NCBI GenBank assembly: GCA_028868695.1
Contig: JAGWTZ010000013.1
Span: 1 to 62,433, forward strand
Direction of reading: 5' to 3'
Length of the DNA: 62,433 nt
From: Alphaproteobacteria bacterium
Lineage (GTDB): Bacteria; Pseudomonadota; Alphaproteobacteria; Rhizobiales; Aestuariivirgaceae
The notes beneath the pieces were generated by a model. The model had not been told where the DNA came from. It worked only from the letters and a program-made list of their open reading frames with translations, and searched no databases. Below, piece by piece: positions 35,296 through 43,117 of the stretch (the stretch's first letter is position 1; each line of letters begins with the position of its first letter). The position numbers were made by a program, and so were the translations under genes.

Positions 35296-35760
35296 TCAGT
35301 AGAGAACATAGATGGCCTGGGCAGCCGTGTAGGTGCCCGTGGCCGGATTGATCACCGCGGCAGAAATGGTGCCGCCGATGGTGGTTGTGTCGTTGCCGCC
35401 AGTCGCCGTCTGCAGCCCGTTTTGAACTGTCAGGCTCGCTGGAATTGCCGGATTGGCGCCGTTGAGCATGTTGACATTCGCCGTGCCCCGGGCGGCATTC
35501 GGGTTGCCGCGAAAGGCGAACGAAAGTGCATAGACCGTGCCTTTGCTGCAAGACACCGTGGCAGTCGCTGATGCCGTGGTGTTGGCAGGAATCAGCGCCG
35601 CGAAGGTGCCGAAATTCAAGTCCGTCGCAGAAACCGTGCAAGCCACATTGACCGTGACGCCGACATTGAAGCTTGCGCTTGCACTGGCCGCAAAAACGCC
35701 TTGTCCCTGCACCAGGAGGAACAGGGATGACGTCACGGCTATCGTGGCAAGGCGGTTCAT
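35296..35760 (-). CDS. SCPU-domain pilin subunit (third pilin)
   Basis: A secreted subunit of 154 residues with a signal peptide (cleavage after VFA, about residue 24) and one spore-coat-U domain. It has the two conserved cysteines (ACTVSATDLNFG and VSCSKG) and the terminal AQAIYVLY. It is clearly related to, but more divergent than, the two pilins encoded upstream. It is probably a minor or adaptor subunit, by analogy with CsuA and CsuB. It lies 85 bases before the chaperone gene. Confidence 0.85.
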   Translation of the reverse strand: MNRLATIAVTSSLFLLVQGQGVFAASASASFNVGVTVNVACTVSATDLNFGTFAALIPANTTASATATVSCSKGTVYALSFAFRGNPNAARGTANVNMLNGANPAIPASLTVQNGLQTATGGNDTTTIGGTISAAVINPATGTYTAAQAIYVLY

Positions 35761-35843
35761 GTGCAGCTTGGGTTCCTCAGGTCATCCCTGCTTCCCTGGC
35801 CGCAGCAGCCGGTGGCCCGCTGGCGGGCGCTGGTTTCATGAAA

Positions 35844-36308
35844 TCAATAGAGCACATAGATGGCCTGTGAAACGGTGTAGGTGCCCACCGCCGGGTTGGT
35901 CACCGCCGCGGTGATCTTGCCGTTGATGGTGGTGGCATCATTGCCGCCGGTCGCCGTCTGGGCCGTGGCCGAGACCGTGAGAGCCGCAGGGATCACCGGG
36001 TTGGCGCCATTGGCCATGTTGGCCGTGGCGGTGCCCACCGCATTGGCCGGGCCAGCGCCTGTCACGAAGGACAACGCATAAGATGTGCCTTTGTTGCAGG
36101 ACACGGTGGCCGTTGACGTGCCCGCGCTGTTGGCGGGAATGGAGCCGGTGAATGTGCCGAAGTTCAGGTCAGTGGCCGAAACGGTGCATGCCGTGTTGAC
36201 GGTGACCTTCACGTTGAAATTGCTGGTGGCGCTGGCGGCCTCGGCCTTGCCAGTGAAAGGCAGCGCGGCGATGGCCAGGCAGGCTGCAATCTTGATTTGG
36301 TGTTTCAT
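35844..36308 (-). CDS. SCPU-domain pilin subunit (second of tandem pair)
   Basis: A secreted pilin of 154 residues. After the signal peptide (cleavage after AEA) the mature part begins ASATSNFNVKVTVNTACTV. It is nearly identical to the product of the next gene upstream, including CTVSATDLNFG, VSCNKGTSYALSFVTGAG and the terminal YTVSQAIYVLY. The pair looks like a recent tandem duplication of the major subunit. The cysteines probably form a disulfide in the periplasm. It lies 83 bases upstream of the third pilin and 106 bases downstream of the first of the pair, with a strong hairpin in that gap. Confidence 0.88.
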   Translation of the reverse strand: MKHQIKIAACLAIAALPFTGKAEAASATSNFNVKVTVNTACTVSATDLNFGTFTGSIPANSAGTSTATVSCNKGTSYALSFVTGAGPANAVGTATANMANGANPVIPAALTVSATAQTATGGNDATTINGKITAAVTNPAVGTYTVSQAIYVLY

Positions 36309-36358
36309 AGTCCCCAGTCTTCCCTGTTATTTTTCCCGTGAGGCAAAGCTCAAGAGGT

Positions 36359-36381
36359 CCCTGGGCAGGAATTGCCCAGGG
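36359..36381 (-). other. Intergenic hairpin between the tandem pilin genes
   Basis: A perfect 9-bp stem (36359-36367 with 36373-36381) lies 33 bases after the stop codon of the first tandem pilin. In the direction of transcription there is no T-run after it, so it is not a full terminator. The T-run is on the other strand. Such hairpins in fimbrial operons can protect the 3' end of the major pilin message. Confidence 0.6.
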
Positions 36382-36414
36382 TTTTTGCGTTCAGAACTTT
36401 TGGATCAGGCGCTC

Positions 36415-36873
36415 TTAGTAGAGCACGTAGATCGCCTGGGCCACCGTGTAGGTGCCCACAGCCGGGTTGGTCACGGCTGAGACGATCGTGCCGTTGATGG
36501 TGGTGTTGTCATTGCCGCCGGTTGCGGTCTGGGCCGCGTTGGAGATGGTCAGGCTCGCCGGGATCACCGGGTTGGCGCCGTTGGCCATGTTGGCCGTGGC
36601 AGTGCCAATGGCGTTGGCCGGGCCAGCACCAGTGACGAAGGAGAGGGCGTAAGACGTGCCCTTGTTGCAAGACACGGTGGCCGTGGATGAGCCAGTGGTG
36701 CCAGCGGCGATCGAGCCGGTGATCGAACCGAAGTTCAGGTCAGTGGCCGAAACGGTGCAAGCCGTGTTGACGGTCACCTTGACGTTGAAGTTGCTGGTGG
36801 CGCTTGCAGCGAACGCACCATTGGCCGCAGCGAGAAACGCGATGCCTGCGACTGGGAGAAGATACTTATTCAT
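36415..36873 (-). CDS. SCPU-domain pilin subunit, probable major pilin
   Basis: A secreted pilin of 152 residues from ATG 36873. The frame extends to 36951, but the ATG at 36873 starts a clean signal peptide (MNKYLLPVAGIAFLAAANG, cleavage after AFA). The mature domain is almost identical to that of the next gene and carries the conserved cysteines and the C-terminal AQAIYVLY. As the first gene after a long regulatory region and before a stabilising hairpin, it is the best candidate for the main pilus shaft subunit (CsuA/B-like). Confidence 0.88.
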   Translation of the reverse strand: MNKYLLPVAGIAFLAAANGAFAASATSNFNVKVTVNTACTVSATDLNFGSITGSIAAGTTGSSTATVSCNKGTSYALSFVTGAGPANAIGTATANMANGANPVIPASLTISNAAQTATGGNDNTTINGTIVSAVTNPAVGTYTVAQAIYVLY

Positions 36874-37232
36874 GACTGGACTTACCTCTGTTGAAACCTT
36901 TTTTTCTGATTTGCCCCCGGCGCACGCCACACAAGCCGTGCGAAGCTGCAAACATTAACGTCACGATAGGTTGCACGCCTTTCAACGGCGTTGAGAACTT
37001 ATGTAAAAATTTTGATTCCCGTTGTGCCGCAATGAATCACCGCCAGTTTGGTGATTTTTGATTCACCATCCAGATCCAATGGATTCATGCGCTTAGCCGC
37101 CAAAGCGGTGAGTGGGCTGCTGAACAGATTCCATGTTTGTTAAGCATGCCAACAGGTCAGGACAGTAAATTTTCCACTGCACTCAATTTGCGAGAGCATT
37201 GGCGGTGAGGCGTGAACATTGCGAATGGCAAC
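36874..37232 (-). promoter_or_regulatory. Long regulatory region of the pilus operon with GANTC cluster and inverted repeats
   Basis: This A+T-richer gap of about 360 bases contains no gene. Five GANTC sites, the target of the CcrM methylase, occur at 37014, 37034, 37060, 37082 and 37127. Two of them lie in a perfect inverted repeat, TGAATCA (37033-37039) and TGATTCA (37059-37065). Nested with it are AATCACC/GGTGATT (37035-37041, 37050-37056) and GGTGA/TCACC (37050-37054, 37063-37067). These look like operator half-sites. A convincing -35/-10 pair was not found. Transcription should run leftward into the pilin genes. Confidence 0.6.
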
Positions 37233-37257
37233 AAAAAAGGAGGCCAATGGCCTCCTT
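37233..37257 (-). terminator. Intrinsic terminator after the first pilin-like gene
   Basis: Read on the - strand, a perfect 9-bp stem AAGGAGGCC/GGCCTCCTT with a three-base loop (37257-37237) is followed by a run of six T residues (37238-37233). It lies 33 bases after the stop codon at 37291 and should separate that gene from the rest of the pilus operon. Confidence 0.88.
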
Positions 37258-37290
37258 GTCGTTAAAGATTGGGGTGATGGACCCTTCGCG

Positions 37291-37773
37291 TCAGTAGATC
37301 ACATAGAGCGTTTCAACGCTCTTGTAGACGCCCGTTTGCGGGTTGGGCGTTGCCACCAGCTGGCCGTTGATGGTGGTGGTGCCACCACCAATGCCCCAGG
37401 CGGCGGCCAAACTCATGTTGAAGTTGATCTTGGCATTGCCAGGATTGGACATGGCCGAGGCACGCGTCGTCGTCCAGGTCGCAGGCGCGAATGACAAAAG
37501 GAAGAGGGCGCCGGGCGTGCAGTTGACCGTCACGGTGGAAGTGGCGGTTTCAGCGCCTGTCACTGAAGACAGCGTGCCGAAATTCATGTCACTCACCTGC
37601 AGGCTGCAGCCGTAGTTGACCGTGATGGAAATGTTCAGGTTTTGCTTGAAGGCAGCAGCTTCAGCCGCCGGAGCCTGGAGCAGCGGCAGAGCGGCCATCA
37701 GGCCAAGGCATTTGGCACGCCGCTGCAAGCAAGCCGCAGCCTTCCTTCGCGATGCCAAAATGAAATGTGCCAT
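37291..37773 (-). CDS. Divergent SCPU-domain pilin-like protein
   Basis: A secreted SCPU protein of 160 residues from ATG 37773. The frame is open to 37881, but this start gives a signal peptide, although with a long arginine-rich n-region (hydrophobic part LGLMAALPLLQAPAAEA). The mature part has the family pattern (NYGCSLQVSDMNFGTLSSV, VTVNCTPGALF) and ends VYKSVETLYVIY. It differs clearly from the other pilins and is followed by a strong terminator, so it forms its own transcription unit. It may be a differently regulated subunit or a precursor pool of the pilus. Confidence 0.82.
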   Translation of the reverse strand: MAHFILASRRKAAACLQRRAKCLGLMAALPLLQAPAAEAAAFKQNLNISITVNYGCSLQVSDMNFGTLSSVTGAETATSTVTVNCTPGALFLLSFAPATWTTTRASAMSNPGNAKINFNMSLAAAWGIGGGTTTINGQLVATPNPQTGVYKSVETLYVIY

Positions 37774-37908
37774 TTCCCTGCGCAACTTTCCCCACACCCG
37801 GACCAATATCTCAGGTTGTCCATCAACAAAGGCTTTACGTCCAGGCTGCGGCGACAAGGTTTCGCGGGCAGGGTTAACCAATGCCTCTGGAGTGGTCTTG
37901 ATTTGGCG

Positions 37909-37961
37909 AAAATACAGTCGTCTTCCTCCGTGAACGGAGGATCACCATCCGTGCACGGATG
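37909..37961 (-). promoter_or_regulatory. Paired 12-bp palindromic operators with candidate -10
   Basis: TCCGTGCACGGA (37948-37959, a perfect palindrome, extending to 37946-37961) and TCCGTGAACGGA (37927-37938) are spaced 21 bp centre to centre, two helical turns. Both are followed by GATC on the + strand. On the - strand TGTATT (37916-37911) lies 17 bases from CTCCGT (37939-37934), so the inner copy would cover the -35 box of a leftward promoter. Alternatively, the two stem-loops mark the 3' end of the glcF message, which stops at 37980. Confidence 0.5.
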
Positions 37962-37979
37962 ATCTCTCCTGCCTGAAGC

Positions 37980-39224
37980 TCAGAGATAGGCCTCGGCCAG
38001 AAGCTCGGTAATGTGGCGCACCGGGGCGGCGGTTGCGGCCTGCAGCTGGGTGATGCAGCCAATGTTGCCCGTGGCAATCACCGCGGCACCCAACACATCC
38101 AGGCTGGCGGATTTTCTGCCGCGCAGTTGCGCCGAGAGTTCCGGCTGCAGGATGTTGTAGGTGCCGGCCGAGCCGCAACAGAGATGGGCATCCTGCGGCT
38201 CCACCACTTCATAGCCCGCCTGCCGCAACAGCTGCTGCGGCAGGGTCTTTACCTGCTGGCCATGCTGCAGCGAACAGGCGGCGTGATAGGCCACACGGCC
38301 CCTGCCCTTGCCGGGCGGCAGCTGCAAACGCGCCAGAAACTCGGAGATGTCACAGGCCTTGGCGCTGACAGCCGCCGCCTGTTGCGCGAGCGCAGGCTCA
38401 CCCCTGAACAGGAAGCCATAGTCCTTTACCGTGGTGCCGCAGCCGGAGGCCGTGATGATGATGGCTTCCGCGTCCAGCGCGCTCCAGCCTTCAATCATGC
38501 GGCGGGCGCGGGCCAGCGCGTCCTGCTCCTTGCCCATGTGATGGGTGAGTGAGCCGCAGCAGGCTTCGCCGCCATTCACCACCACCTCATATCCCAGATG
38601 GTTGAGAAGGCGGATGGTGGCGGCATTGATCTCCGGCGCCAGAACGCCCTGGACGCAACCTTGCAGCAGGGCAACGCGGCCCTTGCGCGGGCCATGGGCA
38701 GGATAGGTTCCAGGTCTGCCTTCGGCCATTGGGCGCGGCAAGGTGGCGGGCGCCAAATCCAGCGCCGCCTTCACGCGGCCCGAAGTCAATGGCCCCAAAA
38801 GCTTCGCCACGCGCGCCGCCATCAGCGACAGGCGGAACAGCCGCGGGCGCGGCATCACGAAGGCAAGGGTGTTGCGCATCAGCCGCTCAAACAGGGGGCG
38901 GCGATAGGTCTCTTCAACATGCTCACGCGCCTGATCCACCAGATGCATGTAGTTCACGCCGGATGGGCAGGTGGTCATGCAGGACAGGCAGGAGAGGCAG
39001 CGGTCGATGTGCAGCACATCCTGCGCCGATGCGGGGCGGCCCTGCTCCAGCATCTCCTTCATCAGGTAGATTCGGCCGCGCGGGCTGTCATTCTCATCGC
39101 CCAGCAGCACATAGGTGGGGCACGTGGCGGTGCAGAAGCCGCAATGCACGCATTTGCGCAGTATCTCATCGGCAACGGCGAGCTTGGGGTTTTCGAGCTG
39201 CTCTGGCGTGAAGAACGTTTGCAT
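37980..39224 (-). CDS. glcF: Glycolate oxidase iron-sulfur subunit
   Basis: GlcF is the electron-transfer subunit of the membrane-associated glycolate oxidase GlcDEF, which oxidises glycolate to glyoxylate. The 414 residues contain two 4Fe-4S ferredoxin motifs (CVHCGFCTATCP near residue 26 and CLSCLSCMTTCP near residue 77) and two CCG domains (GGEACCGSLTHH, LCCGSAGTYN) typical of the family. It starts directly after the glcE stop codon and is the last gene of the long - strand run. Confidence 0.94.
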   Translation of the reverse strand: MQTFFTPEQLENPKLAVADEILRKCVHCGFCTATCPTYVLLGDENDSPRGRIYLMKEMLEQGRPASAQDVLHIDRCLSCLSCMTTCPSGVNYMHLVDQAREHVEETYRRPLFERLMRNTLAFVMPRPRLFRLSLMAARVAKLLGPLTSGRVKAALDLAPATLPRPMAEGRPGTYPAHGPRKGRVALLQGCVQGVLAPEINAATIRLLNHLGYEVVVNGGEACCGSLTHHMGKEQDALARARRMIEGWSALDAEAIIITASGCGTTVKDYGFLFRGEPALAQQAAAVSAKACDISEFLARLQLPPGKGRGRVAYHAACSLQHGQQVKTLPQQLLRQAGYEVVEPQDAHLCCGSAGTYNILQPELSAQLRGRKSASLDVLGAAVIATGNIGCITQLQAATAAPVRHITELLAEAYL

Positions 39225-40358
39225 CTACAGCTCCGGATACATGCGGCCAGGGTTGAACTGGCCCTTCTGATCAAAGGCCTGCTTCACACGTTGGGTGAGT
39301 GCCGCCAAAGCGGGCGGCAAGGGCTGGAAAACCTGCGCTGTGGCGCGGGTGGCCTCGCTGGCCCGGAACAGCGTGGCATGGCCGGGGCTGGCTGCGGCGC
39401 GGATGGCGGCGGCGTGATCTTGGTTTTCGTTGTGCGCCAGCCAGATAAGGCCGCCGCCCCAATCGATGATGAAGGTGAATGCAAATTGCTGGCGCAGCGC
39501 GGCGATCACCTGCGGTGCATGTTGTGGCGCAACGGAAATGCGCCAGATGCAATCCGAAGGCTGGCAAGGCAAGGCCGTGACATCGCGCACAGCTTGCCAC
39601 AAGGATGCCGACGCTTTCGCCTCCAGTACCTGCGATTCAGCCTCCAGCAATGTGGCGAGCTTGGCGCGGCGGTAAGCCACCGAAACATCAATGCCTTCAA
39701 GCCGCAGAGCCACGCCCTGTCCTGGAACATACGCAGCGGCCGAAACTTCGCAGGAGGAGCCCAAGGCCTTGGCCATCAGCGCCACGGCACTTGCCTCATT
39801 ACCACAAGGAACCAGCAAGGTGTTTTCAGTCTCCGGCCTTGGCATCACCTTGAAGATCACTGATGTGAGCGCCATCAGCGTGCCATGGCTGCCCGCCAGC
39901 AGGCGGGGCACATCATAGCCCGTGACATTCTTCACAACGCGCGCGCCTGCCTTGATGATTTCACCAGTGCCATTCACGCCAGTGGCGCCCAGGACGTGAT
40001 CACGCGCCGCGCCAGCCTTCAGGCGGCGGGGGCCGGCAAGATTGCACATCAAGGCGCCGCCCAAGGTTCCCGCATGCTTGCTGGAAAACAGGGCGGAAAA
40101 ATCCGGCGGCTCAAAAGCCAGCATCTGGCCCTGCTTGTTCAACAGGCCTTGAACATCCTTGAGCCTGGCTGCAGCGCCGCATTCGAGGATCAGCTCTTCA
40201 GGCTCATAGGCGATGACCGCGTTGAAGGCGGACAAATCCAGAAGTTCCGCCACCACCGGGCGGCCCAGCCCGCGCTTGCTGCCAGCACCCTGCAACGCAA
40301 AGGGAGCGCGCGCCCCCGCCACGCCTTCTGCCAGTTCCGCAAGCGATTTCGGTTTCAT
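39225..40358 (-). CDS. glcE: Glycolate oxidase FAD-binding subunit
   Basis: GlcE is the shorter flavoprotein-like subunit of glycolate oxidase. The 377-residue protein has a FAD-binding type 4 domain in which the first motif is shortened to APFALQGAGSKRG. The central HAGTLGGALMCNLAGPRRL segment and a C-terminal GRMYPEL follow. This agrees with the family. It begins three bases after glcD and touches glcF, so the three subunits are made together. Confidence 0.93.
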   Translation of the reverse strand: MKPKSLAELAEGVAGARAPFALQGAGSKRGLGRPVVAELLDLSAFNAVIAYEPEELILECGAAARLKDVQGLLNKQGQMLAFEPPDFSALFSSKHAGTLGGALMCNLAGPRRLKAGAARDHVLGATGVNGTGEIIKAGARVVKNVTGYDVPRLLAGSHGTLMALTSVIFKVMPRPETENTLLVPCGNEASAVALMAKALGSSCEVSAAAYVPGQGVALRLEGIDVSVAYRRAKLATLLEAESQVLEAKASASLWQAVRDVTALPCQPSDCIWRISVAPQHAPQVIAALRQQFAFTFIIDWGGGLIWLAHNENQDHAAAIRAAASPGHATLFRASEATRATAQVFQPLPPALAALTQRVKQAFDQKGQFNPGRMYPEL

Positions 40359-40361
40359 GGT

Positions 40362-41852
40362 TCAGAACCGGGGAAGATCAGGGTGAGCAAGGTTGCCGCC
40401 ATGCACGATCATCTTGCCCATTTCGGCGCAGCGGTGCAGCACCGGGAAAACCTTCCCGGGATTCAAAAGGTTTTGCGTGTCAAAGGCACATTTAATGCGC
40501 AGCTGCTGGCCCAGATCCGTCTCGCTGAACATTTCGCCCATCAGATCGCGCTTTTCCACACCCACGCCATGTTCGCCGGTGAGCACGCCGCCAACCTTGA
40601 CGCACAGGCGCAGGATATCGGCGCCAAATTCCTCGGCGCGCTGCAATTCACCTTCCGTGTTGGCATCAAACAGGATGAGCGGATGGAGGTTGCCATCCCC
40701 GGCATGAAACACATTGGCCACGCCGAGCCGGTGCTTGCGCGAAAGGGCGGCCATGCCTTCCAGAACTTCGGGCAACTTCTTGCGCGGGATGGTGCCATCC
40801 ATGCACATGTAATCGGGCGAGATGCGGCCCACGGCGGGGAAAGCCGCCTTGCGCCCGGCCCAGAAGGCCAGGCGCTCGGCCTCAGTGTTGGAAATGCGCA
40901 GGCTTTGCGCGTGGTTGGCGCGGGCGATCTTTTCAACACGGGCAATGAGCTGGTCAACCTCAGCCTGCGGGCCATCCAGCTCAACAATGAGCAGGGCTTC
41001 GGCCTCCAGCGGATAACCCACCTTCACAAAGGCCTCGGCGGCGTGAATGGCCGGCTTGTCCATCATCTCCATGCCGCCGGGAATGATGCCTTGCGAGATG
41101 ATGTCGGCCACGCATTGGCCCGCCGCCGTGCTGGAAGGAAAGCCGATGAGCAGGGCGCGCGCTGTTTCCGGCTTGGGGATGATGCGCACGGTGACTTCGG
41201 TGATAACGCCGAGCAGGCCTTCCGAGCCAGTCATCAGGGCCAGCAGGTCATAGGCCTCGCTGTCCATGTGCTTGCCACCGAGGCGGATCACTTCGCCGGT
41301 GATCAGCACCATTTCAAGGCCAAGGATGTTGTTGGTGGTGAGGCCATATTTCAGGCAATGCACGCCGCCGGAATTTTCCGCGACATTGCCGCCGATGGTG
41401 CAGGCGATTTGCGAGGAAGGGTCTGGCGCATAATAGAAGCCGCGGGTTTCGACAGCCTTGGTGATGGCCAGATTGGTGACGCCGGGCTGCACCACGCAGC
41501 AGCGGTTTTCAAAATCGGTTTCAAGGATGCGGTTGAACTTCGCCATGCCCAGCAGAATGCCATCCTCCAATGGCAAGGCACCGCCCGAAAGGGAGGTTCC
41601 GGCGCCACGCGGCACCACCTTGATGCCCTCGGCATGGGCATAGGCCAGGATGGCGGAGACTTCCGCCACGGTTTGCGGCAGCACCACCAGCATGGGCACC
41701 TGCTTGTAAGCGGTGAGGCCATCGCTTTCATAGGGCTTCAGGGCCACCGGGCTGTCGATGACATGAGAGGGCGCCACCAGCTGGCGCAAGGCGCCGGCGA
41801 TTTCCGCACGCCGGGCGAGAACCTGCCGGTCACTGGCGGGCATCACCAGCAT
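40362..41852 (-). CDS. glcD: Glycolate oxidase catalytic subunit
   Basis: GlcD is the FAD-containing catalytic subunit that oxidises glycolate, and in some cases D-lactate, to the 2-oxo acid. The 496 residues show the FAD_binding_4 motif VVPRGAGTSLSGGALP, the second motif GGNVAENSGGVHCLKYG, and the C-terminal NVFHAGDGNLHP and GEHGVGVEKR. The ATG at 41852 shares one base with the guaD stop (TGATG), so translation is coupled to the purine genes. A second ATG at 41843 is possible. Confidence 0.94.
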   Translation of the reverse strand: MLVMPASDRQVLARRAEIAGALRQLVAPSHVIDSPVALKPYESDGLTAYKQVPMLVVLPQTVAEVSAILAYAHAEGIKVVPRGAGTSLSGGALPLEDGILLGMAKFNRILETDFENRCCVVQPGVTNLAITKAVETRGFYYAPDPSSQIACTIGGNVAENSGGVHCLKYGLTTNNILGLEMVLITGEVIRLGGKHMDSEAYDLLALMTGSEGLLGVITEVTVRIIPKPETARALLIGFPSSTAAGQCVADIISQGIIPGGMEMMDKPAIHAAEAFVKVGYPLEAEALLIVELDGPQAEVDQLIARVEKIARANHAQSLRISNTEAERLAFWAGRKAAFPAVGRISPDYMCMDGTIPRKKLPEVLEGMAALSRKHRLGVANVFHAGDGNLHPLILFDANTEGELQRAEEFGADILRLCVKVGGVLTGEHGVGVEKRDLMGEMFSETDLGQQLRIKCAFDTQNLLNPGKVFPVLHRCAEMGKMIVHGGNLAHPDLPRF

Positions 41853-43117
41853 CAGTGCGCCCGCTTTCCGGCCACATAGGTTGCGGCCACGGCGCGGTCA
41901 TCGCCCAGCAAGGCCAAGGCGAAGAGCACATCCTCAACCGAATTGGAAAGGGCATGGCGCGAGGCCAGAACAGGCGTGGCCTGCGGATCAAGCACCACCA
42001 CATCGGCGAACTTTCCGGCATCCAGGCTTCCGGTTTCGGCCTCGATGCGCAGCGCCCTGGCGTTGCCCAGCGTCGCCATGTGGAACAGCTCCGCCGCCTT
42101 CAGCTTGCGGCCGCACAGCATTTGCACCTTGTAGGTTTCGCCCAGGGTTTGCAGCATGGAAAAGCTGGTGCCGCCGCCCACATCGGTGGCCAGGCCCAGG
42201 CGCACATCCTTCAGCTTCACCATGGACATCAGGCCGGAGCCCAGAAAATTGTTGGAGGTGGGGCAATGCATCACCGTGGCCCCGGCGGCGGAAAGGCGCT
42301 GGCATTCGCTTTCAGACAAGTGAATGCCATGGGCAAAAAGGCTGCGCGGGGTGAGCAGGCCAAAGCGCTCATAGACGGCAGTATAGTCCCGGTCATTGGG
42401 GAAAAGCTCGCGCACCCTTGCAATCTCGCCCGGGCTTTCGGAAAGATGGGTTTGCATGAGGGCGCCAGTGCAATCCTGCAACAGTTCACCCGCCAGGCTG
42501 AGCTGTTTCTCACTCGAGGTGATGGCGAAGCGCGGTGTGACGGCATGGCGCAGGCGGCCCTTGCCGTGAAAGGCCTTGTGCAGGGCCAGCGTGTCCCGCG
42601 CCGCCTGCTCTGGCTCATCCTCCACGGCGGGAATGGCGCCACGGTCCATCATGGTCTTGCCAGTGATCAGCGCCATGTTGTTCCTGGCGGCAGCTTCAAA
42701 CAGCGCTTCAGCGCACACCTTGTGGGACGAGCAGAAGGCCATGGCCCCGGTGGTGCCGTTGCTGAACAGGCGTTGCAGGAAGATTTCCGCGGCGGCCTCG
42801 GCATAGGCCTTGCTCGCATAGCGTGCCTCTTCCGGAAAAGTGTAGCGCGACAGCCAATCCAGCAGATCAACGGCGGCGGCGGCCAGCATGCGGTATTGCG
42901 GGAAGTGGATGTGGGTGTCGATGAAGCCGGCCATCAGCAGCTTTTCGCCGTGATCATCCTGCGGGGCGGCGGCATATTCCGCGGGCAGCAGGGCACGCGC
43001 GCCGCGCCACAGGATGGTGCCGTTTGCGCCCATCACAATTGCGCCGCGGGTTTCATGGGTGATGTGCTGCGGCTCTTCGCCAAACGTCACCAGCTGGCCC
43101 AGCAGAACGCGCGTCAT
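41852..43117 (-). CDS. guaD: Guanine deaminase
   Basis: GuaD hydrolyses guanine to xanthine and ammonia and so feeds the xanthine dehydrogenase encoded upstream. The 421-residue amidohydrolase has the zinc-binding FIDTHIHFPQ near residue 66, the TPRFAITSS and QTHLSES strands, HGIHLSE and a metal-binding LATDVGGGTSFS. These are the pattern of bacterial guanine deaminases and not of the cytosine or S-adenosylhomocysteine deaminase branches. It overlaps uraD by four bases (ATGA) and glcD by one. Confidence 0.94.
   Translation of the reverse strand: MTRVLLGQLVTFGEEPQHITHETRGAIVMGANGTILWRGARALLPAEYAAAPQDDHGEKLLMAGFIDTHIHFPQYRMLAAAAVDLLDWLSRYTFPEEARYASKAYAEAAAEIFLQRLFSNGTTGAMAFCSSHKVCAEALFEAAARNNMALITGKTMMDRGAIPAVEDEPEQAARDTLALHKAFHGKGRLRHAVTPRFAITSSEKQLSLAGELLQDCTGALMQTHLSESPGEIARVRELFPNDRDYTAVYERFGLLTPRSLFAHGIHLSESECQRLSAAGATVMHCPTSNNFLGSGLMSMVKLKDVRLGLATDVGGGTSFSMLQTLGETYKVQMLCGRKLKAAELFHMATLGNARALRIEAETGSLDAGKFADVVVLDPQATPVLASRHALSNSVEDVLFALALLGDDRAVAATYVAGKRAH

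Noticed and set aside
36359-36386. Rightward intrinsic terminator between pilin genes
   Set aside because: The stem followed by TTTTT is correct only for + strand transcription, and no + strand gene exists for several kilobases. It is kept as a hairpin of the leftward message.
31038-37773. Sporulation genes, suggested by the spore coat U domain name
   Set aside because: The SCPU domain here occurs with a chaperone and an usher, which marks secreted pili. Nothing else points to sporulation.
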